The notes under the pieces are model-generated. The model saw only the letters and a program-made list of their open reading frames with translations. It did not search any database and was not told the DNA's origin. The position numbers were made by a program, and so were the translations under genes. From Gammaproteobacteria bacterium (lineage in GTDB: Bacteria > Pseudomonadota > Gammaproteobacteria > SZUA-229), in the NCBI GenBank assembly GCA_021768055.1, contig JAASSE010000106.1:1-5355 (forward strand): a stretch of DNA of 5,355 bases. Reading direction: 5' to 3'. This document shows, piece by piece, positions 1 to 5,043 of this stretch (positions within the stretch are counted from its first letter, which is position 1; each line of letters opens with the position of its first letter).

Positions 1-821
1 ACAGTGGCAGGTAATACAACAGCGGGGACACCGGTATGTGACGACAACCACTTCGATGCCCGTTCATTTACGTAACTGGCACGAATGATCACTTTGACAT
101 CCATATCACCGATCCGGTTTTTCACTTTTGCGAGATGACTGCTGGAAGGCGAAACCCCAGGCAGTGGTTCGAGCGTTGCAACCTGGTCCAGACCTAGCCA
201 CCTGTTCATATAGGGCCAGAAATTATGGTGTACAGCGATCTTGCATCCCGAGAGTGTTGTCGCTTTCGTTTTCCAGGTATCGAGCTTTGACTGCCATGTT
301 TTTCTGAATGCATCAAAGTGTGAAACATAATGTCCTGCATTATCAGTATCCAGTTGTTGCAATCGTTGCGACAGGGCAATAGCAACTACCAGCATGTTTC
401 TCGCATCAGTATGTATGTGCGGATTGCCCGCGGCGTGTACATGACCGGGACCACGGTCGATTTTCTCGGGTATCTCGATCATGTCGACATGATCGGCCGC
501 CAGAAAATACCCGGTCTGCCCTGGCTGTATGGAAGCATTACCCGCCTTGCGCAACAACAGTGGCAGCCAGCCAACTTCAAGATCTGCACCATTGCATATT
601 AACAGATCAGCATTCCGTGCTTTTGCAATCAAACTCGGACGCGCCTCTATATGATGCGGGTCCTGCATTGAAGTTGTCGCACTGAAAATATTCAGCCTGT
701 CGCCGCCAAGTTCTTTTGCAAGCGCTGCCCATTCCGGTTCACAGGTGAATACGTTGAGTGCTGCCTGAGATACACAAGGCAACACAAGCACAAATACAGC
801 AATAATATTTTTAATAGGCAT
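1..821 (-). CDS. Periplasmic metal (probably zinc) ABC transporter substrate-binding protein, ZnuA/TroA type, 3' end cut by window
   Basis: The reading frame is open from an ATG at 821 to the window edge, giving 273 complete codons without a stop. The C-terminus is missing. The N-terminus (MPIKNIIAVFVLVLPCVSQA) is a signal peptide with likely cleavage after SQA at residue 20, so the protein should be periplasmic. Cluster A-1 (ZnuA/TroA) features are visible: DPHHIEARPS at 54-63 (first His ligand, H56 or H57, followed by the family's PS), GADLEVGWLP at 78-87, NPHIH at 133-137 (second ligand region), and HHNFWPY at 198-204 (third ligand region). The fourth ligand would lie beyond the edge. The region before NPHIH has only a short GHVHAAG stretch rather than the long His/Asp-rich loop of E. 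coli ZnuA. The protein would deliver Zn2+, or possibly Mn2+, to an ABC permease not seen here. The start codon lies inside the end of the barrel gene (11-bp overlap), implying co-transcription and possibly translational coupling. Family assignment is firm; zinc rather than manganese is inferred. Confidence 0.9.
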   Translation of the reverse strand, partial: MPIKNIIAVFVLVLPCVSQAALNVFTCEPEWAALAKELGGDRLNIFSATTSMQDPHHIEARPSLIAKARNADLLICNGADLEVGWLPLLLRKAGNASIQPGQTGYFLAADHVDMIEIPEKIDRGPGHVHAAGNPHIHTDARNMLVVAIALSQRLQQLDTDNAGHYVSHFDAFRKTWQSKLDTWKTKATTLSGCKIAVHHNFWPYMNRWLGLDQVATLEPLPGVSPSSSHLAKVKNRIGDMDVKVIIRASYVNERASKWLSSHTGVPAVVLPAT

Positions 822-2133
822 GCGCTTTGTGAGCCCCCAAACTGAACGTATATTGTAAATAGACCTGATTATCTGGCACCTGGTAAGAATTGTCGCGGTT
901 GTACTGCAGGCGAATACGACTGTATTCACTCGACAGCCATTCTGCCGCAATACTTGTTCTTTCGGGTGTATGGCCAGACGTAACCAGTCCTGCTTCATCG
1001 AGCACATCAACATCACTGCCCGTGTTATCACTGTCGAGCCTGTCATAACGTGCTGACACTGCCCAGTTGTACGCAAACTGCCAACGCGCCTGCGCATACC
1101 AGCCATCCTGCTGGCTATCGAGCGTGCTCTCTTCCACCGGTGGGCCGCTGTTCAGCAGAGTCAGGTTGCCATCTTCATCACGGTTAAAATATTCAAACTG
1201 AAGCTTGAGGTTCTGGTCACGGTAGTTGCCACCGGGCGCCCACTTGTATACTGCGTTTAGCCCACTGATACTGCTGTCACCTTCAAATAAAGGTGTTTCC
1301 GCGGTACCGCCATGGTCATGACTACCATACTCGCGTTCGATATTGTCACCTGCCCAGTAGCTGAGGCCCGCCTGCCAGCTGTGACTGACGCCAACATCGC
1401 CACCGATATTGGTAAAGACTGTCCACACACCTGCTCCGGTATGGCTGCCACCCGCCGGATAACCGTTACCCGCGAGGGCTTCAATACCAAGTTCCAGGAA
1501 CAATTCCGTTGGTGCAACATAGGAGACGCGCACACCATCATCGATATACTGCCTTCCGAACAGTCCTCGATAGACCAGTGGTGCATCCAGAAAATCCCAG
1601 GCATGTTCGTGCTGCTGGTTCAGGTAACCAATACCAGAATAAAACCGTCCACCACGCACAATGAATCCGTAATCCAGCGCAAGTGTTTCAAAGAACGCTT
1701 CTTCGAGTTCGACTTCAAGCTCGCCGTCATGCTCGGCCAGTGCAATCGTGATCTGCCCGAAGAACTTGTCATCAATATTACTGCTCATTATGAGTTCGGA
1801 ATGACCAAGAGACAGTCCTTCCGGAGCCAGTTCGGCTTCGCCGCCCAAAGCAAAACCGGGCAAGGCATAATCTTCCGGGTCATTTTTGTAGCTGGCATAT
1901 AAACCATCCAGAACCACGCTGATTGCCGGATTGAATACATTAGCCGTTGTATTTCGGTCAGCCGACGTGGCCACATCAGACTGTTCAAGTTTATCCAGCC
2001 GCTGTTCGTATTCGCTCAATTGCCGTTTCAGCCTGTCAGTTTCATCATCTGCATAAGCCATAATGACTGGCAATGTCATCGCTGATGCCAATATGGTTTG
2101 CAACAATAACCGACTGCTTGCATTCGGATTCAT
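811..2133 (-). CDS. Outer-membrane beta-barrel protein with N-terminal coiled coil, linked to metal uptake
   Basis: The protein has 440 residues from the ATG at 2133. That start is preferred over an in-frame ATG at 2166 because AGGAGGTG sits 7 nt upstream of 2133 and the longer form would add a charged leader before the signal peptide. Signal peptide is residues 1-28 (cleavage after AYA). Residues 29-53 form a short heptad-like coiled coil (ETDRLKRQLSEYEQRLDKLE), as in trimeric or DcaP-like porins. The rest alternates aromatic and polar residues as in barrel strands (e.g. YAQARWQFAYNWAVSARYD, NQVYLQYTFSLG). The last strand does not end in the usual C-terminal Phe. It continues to GAHKAHAY, with H435 and H438. 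Other His clusters are QQHEH (175-177) and HDH (272-274), plausible for metal contact. I recognise no TonB box or plug domain, so passive or assisted diffusion is the simplest reading. Position between a His-rich secreted protein and a ZnuA-type gene suggests passage of zinc or a zinc complex across the outer membrane. Barrel and location are well supported; substrate is inferred. Confidence 0.82.
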   Translation of the reverse strand: MNPNASSRLLLQTILASAMTLPVIMAYADDETDRLKRQLSEYEQRLDKLEQSDVATSADRNTTANVFNPAISVVLDGLYASYKNDPEDYALPGFALGGEAELAPEGLSLGHSELIMSSNIDDKFFGQITIALAEHDGELEVELEEAFFETLALDYGFIVRGGRFYSGIGYLNQQHEHAWDFLDAPLVYRGLFGRQYIDDGVRVSYVAPTELFLELGIEALAGNGYPAGGSHTGAGVWTVFTNIGGDVGVSHSWQAGLSYWAGDNIEREYGSHDHGGTAETPLFEGDSSISGLNAVYKWAPGGNYRDQNLKLQFEYFNRDEDGNLTLLNSGPPVEESTLDSQQDGWYAQARWQFAYNWAVSARYDRLDSDNTGSDVDVLDEAGLVTSGHTPERTSIAAEWLSSEYSRIRLQYNRDNSYQVPDNQVYLQYTFSLGAHKAHAY

Positions 2134-2140
2134 TCGAATC

Positions 2141-2150
2141 CACCTCCTGA
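2141..2150 (-). promoter_or_regulatory. Strong Shine-Dalgarno that fixes the start of the barrel gene
   Basis: On the minus strand the sequence reads AGGAGGTG, then seven bases (GATTCGA), then ATG at 2133. This is near-perfect complementarity to the 16S rRNA 3' end at ideal spacing. It decides in favour of the ATG at 2133; the upstream ATG at 2166 would place this site inside the coding sequence. Confidence 0.85.
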
Positions 2151-2191
2151 ATGTAATCACTAACATGTGCCCATACGAAACGATGATCGTT
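2151..2191. promoter_or_regulatory. Two dyad-symmetric sites upstream of the barrel gene, candidate operators
   Basis: The 84-bp gap between the small His-rich gene and the barrel gene holds two palindromes. One is a perfect 13-bp dyad AACGATgATCGTT at 2179-2191 (six-base arms, one-base centre). The other is an imperfect 16-bp dyad ATGTAATCACTAACAT at 2151-2166 (five of six outer pairs match), directly next to the Shine-Dalgarno. The second loosely resembles the TGTTA...TAACA layout of gammaproteobacterial Zur (Fur-family) sites but misses several consensus positions. I see no convincing -35/-10 pair here. The sites could be operators for an internal promoter, or chance. Confidence 0.3.
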
Positions 2192-2217
2192 CAAGTGGAC
2201 GAAGTGTCTCTACGTAA

Positions 2218-2511
2218 TCAGGACTGGCAGGGAGGTGCGCGGGCGAGGCTAGAACCGTCAAGTTCGGAAACAATGGCCGATACAGCGAGCGTGCCGCAAA
2301 TTCCGTCAGAAGCGACGGTTGTAATGAGCGATGCGGCTGACGTATCTACCAGATTCTGGTGTTCGAAGTTCAGGTAAACCGAACAGCTATCGTCATGGAC
2401 ATGAAACGGATGATCCGCCGCATGTACGAGCGTACTGAACTGCGCCGTCAGCAGCAGCAATGTGAAAACAACAATGATCTGTTTACGGTATGACGTCATG
2501 AACCGCACCAT
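2218..2511 (-). CDS. Small secreted histidine/cysteine-motif protein, candidate periplasmic zinc chaperone
   Basis: This is a 97-residue protein. Residues 9-31 form a signal peptide (RKQIIVVFTLLLLTAQFSTL then VHA), with cleavage near residue 31, so the mature part is only about 66 residues. It begins almost at once with a metal-ligand-like cluster: H34, H37, H39, D40, D41 and C43 in HPFHVHDDSC. Two more cysteines (C72, C95) and a conserved-looking RAPP near the C-terminus (91-94) follow. Similar small proteins beside zinc uptake genes are annotated in marine gammaproteobacteria as zinc chaperones of the zinc ABC system; I make this match from memory of the pattern, not from a search. A shorter start at Met5 (2499) is equally possible, as neither ATG has a clear Shine-Dalgarno. 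It is the first gene of the putative cassette and lies 58 bp after the hyuB-type stop. Function as a metal chaperone or sensor is inferred. Confidence 0.72.
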   Translation of the reverse strand: MVRFMTSYRKQIIVVFTLLLLTAQFSTLVHAADHPFHVHDDSCSVYLNFEHQNLVDTSAASLITTVASDGICGTLAVSAIVSELDGSSLARAPPCQS

Positions 2512-2569
2512 TCAATCACATGAGTATATTGGTAGCAATTGCAATCCGACCTTAATCCTTGGCCGCGCT
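2512..2569 (-). promoter_or_regulatory. Short spacer between hyuB-type gene and metal cassette, possible weak promoter
   Basis: This 58-bp spacer on the minus strand contains TATACT (at 2525-2530), a five-of-six match to a -10 box, about 14 bp before the ATG at 2511. No good -35 is found 16-18 bp upstream. An 8-bp palindrome GCAATTGC (2535-2542) lies where an activator or repressor could bind. No hairpin terminator for the upstream gene is visible, so read-through from 2570-4126 into the cassette is possible. If TATACT is used, the mRNA would start so close to the ATG at 2511 that the Met5 start (2499) becomes more attractive. Confidence 0.25.
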
Positions 2570-4126
2570 TTACTTGTTACTCGCCCCTGGCTTACCCCAA
2601 CCACCACCGCCTGCGGTTTCGATGAGTAGTCGATGGCCGGTTTCAACCTTGAAGCATTGCTTGCCCGGCACGTTTGCATCGTTACAGCTGTTCCTTCCTA
2701 CGAGCGCTGATGAACCATTGTTAATGCCCCAGGGTGCGTGCCTGCGGCGTTCGGACAACACCGTTACCTGTGCCGGCGCAAGAAATTCGAATTCACGGGT
2801 GATGCCATTACCGCCATTGTGGACACCCTCCCCGCCGGTGTGATGACGCACCTGGTAGCGTGATATGCGCAGCGGGTAATTCATCTCGAGTGATTCGATG
2901 GGCGTATTCAGCGTATTGGTCATATGCGTTTGCACTGCATCGAGACCATCACTGTGCACGCTCGCACCCATACCGCCACCGATGGTTTCGTAATAATCCC
3001 ACGCCGGTTGCTCGTTATCTCCACCATGTCCAATCGCGATATTGTTCATGGAACCATGCGATGCGGCAGGTATCTGCTCCGGTATCGCCTGCGCCAGCGC
3101 ACCCAGCACGACATCAACGATGCGAGTACTGGTTTCGACATTACCCGCGGCGACCGCTGCCGGCGGCTGCGCGTTGAGCAGGCAGCCCACCGGTGCATGT
3201 AATGTGACCGGTCTGAAGCTGCCGGCACAGGCGGGTGCCTGCGGTGGCAGCAGGCAGCGGAACACGTAATACACCGCTGCCGCGGTGACTGACAGCGGGC
3301 AATTCACATTGCCGGCAACCTGCCGGCTGCTACCTTCAAAGTCGACATCAATGTTATTGTTCGTCACCGTGATCTTAACTGCAATGGTGATATCGGTATG
3401 ACCGAGACCGTCATCATCGAGCACATCACTAAAACGATAACTACCATCCGGGATCGCTTCGAAACTGGCCCGCGCCAGTTGCTCGGCATAGTCATTCAGC
3501 GCCTCGAGCGCCGACGGGTAGGATGATACCCCCATTTGCCGGATCAGCTCGCATAGCCGGGTATGGCCGCAGCGGTTGGCAGCGACCTGGGCGCTGAAGT
3601 CACCCCTGGACTCGGCCGGGTTACGCAAATGTGCCATCAGCTCATTCAGCCGGTCTTCATTGAGCCTGTGGTTCTCCACCAGTTTTTGCGGGCTGATCAC
3701 CAGACCTTCCTGTGCAAGCTCGGTGGATAATGGCATTGATCCCGGTGTTTCGGAGCCGATATCGGCATGATGGGCGCGGTTCGCAACAAATCCCAGCAAG
3801 TTATGGTCAATGAATACCGGCGCAATCATGGTCACATCCGGTAAATGGGTACCACCCATGTAGGGGTCGTTGAGAATCACCATGTCGCCGTCGACCCAGT
3901 CGATCGCGGACACAATGCCCTGCATCGCGAATGCCATGCTGCCCAGGTGCACCGGGATGTGGGCCGCCTGTGCGCACAGTCCGCCGCTGGCGTCAAACAC
4001 CGCACAGGAGTAGTCGAGCCGGTCACGGATATTGGGCGAGAATGCCGCTCGCTGCAGGGCTGCGCCCATCTCATCGCAAACAGCCTCGATGCGGTTGGCA
4101 AAAATACTCAACTCAACGGGATTCAT
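2570..4126 (-). CDS. Hydantoinase B/oxoprolinase family protein (HyuB-type subunit)
   Basis: The 518-residue length is typical for HyuB-type subunits, and the protein appears intact. Family hallmarks run in order: SPNIRDRLDYSCA (30-42); QAAHIPVHLGSM (53-64, H56 and H60); NDPYMGGTHLPDV (86-98, D87, H94, D97); ANRAHHADIG (115-124, H119, H120, D122); DFEGSSRQVAGNVNCP (262-277); YYETIGGGMGA (378-388); HMTNTLNTPIESLE (401-414); a Gly-rich turn at 431-441; and the terminal TAGGGGWGKP (504-513). No signal peptide, so cytoplasmic. Characterised relatives pair with a HyuA subunit for ATP-dependent opening of hydantoins or 5-oxoproline, or act within acetone/acetophenone carboxylases. No hyuA lies on either side: upstream is a divergent gene, downstream the metal cassette. 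The substrate therefore cannot be named. The ATG at 4126 gives the expected N-terminus although no strong Shine-Dalgarno precedes it (only GGTG 11-14 nt upstream). Confidence 0.92.
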   Translation of the reverse strand: MNPVELSIFANRIEAVCDEMGAALQRAAFSPNIRDRLDYSCAVFDASGGLCAQAAHIPVHLGSMAFAMQGIVSAIDWVDGDMVILNDPYMGGTHLPDVTMIAPVFIDHNLLGFVANRAHHADIGSETPGSMPLSTELAQEGLVISPQKLVENHRLNEDRLNELMAHLRNPAESRGDFSAQVAANRCGHTRLCELIRQMGVSSYPSALEALNDYAEQLARASFEAIPDGSYRFSDVLDDDGLGHTDITIAVKITVTNNNIDVDFEGSSRQVAGNVNCPLSVTAAAVYYVFRCLLPPQAPACAGSFRPVTLHAPVGCLLNAQPPAAVAAGNVETSTRIVDVVLGALAQAIPEQIPAASHGSMNNIAIGHGGDNEQPAWDYYETIGGGMGASVHSDGLDAVQTHMTNTLNTPIESLEMNYPLRISRYQVRHHTGGEGVHNGGNGITREFEFLAPAQVTVLSERRRHAPWGINNGSSALVGRNSCNDANVPGKQCFKVETGHRLLIETAGGGGWGKPGASNK

Positions 4127-4276
4127 GATTTAAAAACACCACGCAGCGTATGGAATTAATTGTTTTTATTACGGAAAAATTGCAGATCACAGCAATTATC
4201 AGTTGCATTATACATGTGCCTGCCCTATCGTTAGCGCCCAGCTATTTCATATAAAACTTATAAACAGGGGGACAAC
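4127..4276. promoter_or_regulatory. Divergent intergenic promoter region between hyuB-type and PuuD-like genes
   Basis: This 150-bp AT-rich region serves two divergent genes. On the minus strand a consensus -10 TATAAT lies at 4207-4212 with a weak -35 CTAACG at 4229-4234 (16-bp spacer). It would start the hyuB-type transcript near 4200 with a leader of about 74 nt. On the plus strand a weak pair TTGCAT (4203-4208) and TATCGT (4226-4231) has 17-bp spacing; TATAAA at 4250-4255 is an alternative -10 without a good -35. The minus -10 and the plus -35 overlap, so the two promoters may compete. An inverted repeat AATTGC-N8-GCAATT spans 4178-4197, just downstream of the predicted minus-strand start, and is a candidate operator. 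Confidence 0.5.
4266..4272 (+). promoter_or_regulatory. Shine-Dalgarno of the PuuD-like gene
   Basis: AGGGGGA ends four bases before the ATG at 4277. It is G-rich and well placed, and supports that start, which also gives a complete first membrane helix. Confidence 0.7.
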
Positions 4277-4882
4277 ATGAATCCTTTGAAATCCATTACC
4301 GGCACGATCATTTCAGGATTTGTGCTCGCTATCATTATTATGTTCCTGTTGGGCGCGACGGGTACCGCCAATCCCTGGGAATTCTGGGTCTGGCTGCACG
4401 TGCTGGTCGGTATTGCCTGGATCGGTCTGCTTTACTATTTCAACTTCGTGCAGGTGCCTGCAGTCGCCACTGCACTGGCTGATTCTGACGGCCCGGGCCC
4501 TGCGGGTATCAACAAATATGTCGCCCCGCGCGCCTTGCTCTGGTTCCGCTGGGCCGCACTGGCCACCTGGCTGACCGGGGCTTTGGCACTCGAAGCCATG
4601 CATGCCACCGAAGGTTCGGGTTTCGTCGCGGCCTTTGCCTTGCAGGACGGCTATCAACCCATCGGTGTCGGCGCCTGGCTGGGCACCATCATGTTGTTCA
4701 ATGTCTGGGTGCTGATCTGGCCCAACCAGAAGAAGATCCTGGGCCTTGATGGCCAGCAGCATGATGCTGACACCATCGCCAAATCCAAAACCGTGGCCTT
4801 GATGGCATCACGCACCAACACCCTGCTGTCTATCCCGATGATCCTGGGCATGACGGCACAGGGACACGGCCTGCCCTTCTAG
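4277..4882 (+). CDS. Five-helix membrane protein similar to the membrane domain of PuuD-type urate hydroxylase
   Basis: This is a 201-residue integral membrane protein. Hydrophobic segments: about 10-28, 36-57 (WLHVLVGIAWIGLLYYFNFV), 87-107, 130-149 (ending FNVWVLIWPNQKKILGL at 141-157) and 180-195. The WLH..GI.WIG..YY motif, the VWxxWPNQ motif and the final SRTNTLLSIPMILGM resemble the N-terminal urate-oxidase membrane domain (Urate_ox_N) of PuuD, which hydroxylates urate and passes electrons to a fused C-terminal cytochrome c. Here the protein stops after the membrane domain with no CXXCH, so it is a stand-alone version. H41 and H109 are candidate haem or redox ligands; the other histidines are H162 and H197. 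It is divergently transcribed from a hydantoinase-B-type gene, which could fit purine or cyclic-amide breakdown, but urate oxidation is not shown. It is monocistronic, ending in a clear terminator. Family resemblance is fairly good; activity unknown. Confidence 0.75.
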   Translation: MNPLKSITGTIISGFVLAIIIMFLLGATGTANPWEFWVWLHVLVGIAWIGLLYYFNFVQVPAVATALADSDGPGPAGINKYVAPRALLWFRWAALATWLTGALALEAMHATEGSGFVAAFALQDGYQPIGVGAWLGTIMLFNVWVLIWPNQKKILGLDGQQHDADTIAKSKTVALMASRTNTLLSIPMILGMTAQGHGLPF

Positions 4883-4928
4883 GCTAGAGCGGCAGCCGCA
4901 CCTCGCGGTAAGGCACTGAAACTAAAGG

Positions 4929-4957
4929 GCGGGCCTGTGATCAGGCCCGCTTTTTTT
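4929..4957 (+). terminator. Rho-independent terminator after the PuuD-like gene
   Basis: GCGGGCCTG (4929-4937) pairs perfectly with CAGGCCCGC (4942-4950) around a four-base loop TGAT, followed by seven T (4951-4957). This is a nine-bp GC-rich stem and U-tract in ideal form, 46 bp after the stop at 4882. It should end the PuuD-like transcript. Confidence 0.93.
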
Positions 4958-4959
4958 GC

Positions 4960-4987
4960 TTGTACACCGAGCCCAATAACGTATAAT
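4960..4987 (+). promoter_or_regulatory. Predicted promoter of argD
   Basis: A consensus -10 TATAAT (4982-4987) has TTGTAC (4960-4965) 16 bp upstream as a weak -35. The site sits just after the strong terminator and before argD, where a promoter is expected. Transcription would start near 4994, giving a leader of about 50 nt. I see no convincing ArgR box. Confidence 0.6.
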
Positions 4988-4996
4988 CAACGCTTT

Positions 4997-5021
4997 AACG
5001 GCAGCCAAGGCTGCCGTTTTT
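4997..5021 (+). terminator. Terminator-like hairpin in the argD leader
   Basis: AACGGCAGC (4997-5005) pairs with GCTGCCGTT (5010-5018, after loop bases CAAG), and a run of five T spans 5017-5021. Form and orientation are those of a plus-strand intrinsic terminator. It lies downstream of the predicted argD promoter, nearly at the expected 5' end of the mRNA, and 22 bp before the argD ATG. It may be a back-up terminator for upstream transcripts, a 5' stabilising stem, or part of an attenuation device. The reverse strand has no T-run, so it does not serve a minus-strand gene. Confidence 0.6.
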
Positions 5022-5043
5022 GATTTTGTCGAACGCCTGTTAT

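Noticed and set aside
330..602. 90-codon plus-strand open frame
   Set aside because: Antisense to the ZnuA-type gene, whose reading frame shows clear family motifs throughout this stretch.
759..821. Lipoprotein signal (LPC) in the ZnuA-type protein
   Set aside because: The residues before Cys16 (VLP) do not match a lipobox and a good signal peptidase I site (SQA at 18-20) follows directly.
1312..1902. 196-codon open frame on the plus strand inside the barrel gene
   Set aside because: It is wholly antisense to a gene with signal peptide, barrel strands and a strong ribosome binding site; its translation shows no recognisable domain and no Shine-Dalgarno.
2134..2166. Longer N-terminus for the barrel protein from ATG at 2166
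   Set aside because: It would put the excellent AGGAGGTG site inside the gene and add a charged MLVITFRRWIR leader before a normal signal peptide; the ATG at 2133 is far better.
2559..2843. 94-codon plus-strand open frame rich in Pro
   Set aside because: Antisense shadow of the Gly-rich C-terminal part of the HyuB-type gene.
4313..4762. 149-codon minus-strand open frame
   Set aside because: Antisense to the PuuD-like gene; composition is that of a shadow frame, with no membrane or known domain pattern.
4898..4908. Small GC palindrome GCGGCAGCCGC after the PuuD-like stop
   Set aside because: Five-bp arms around a single base cannot form a useful hairpin, there is no T-run, and a real terminator follows at 4929.
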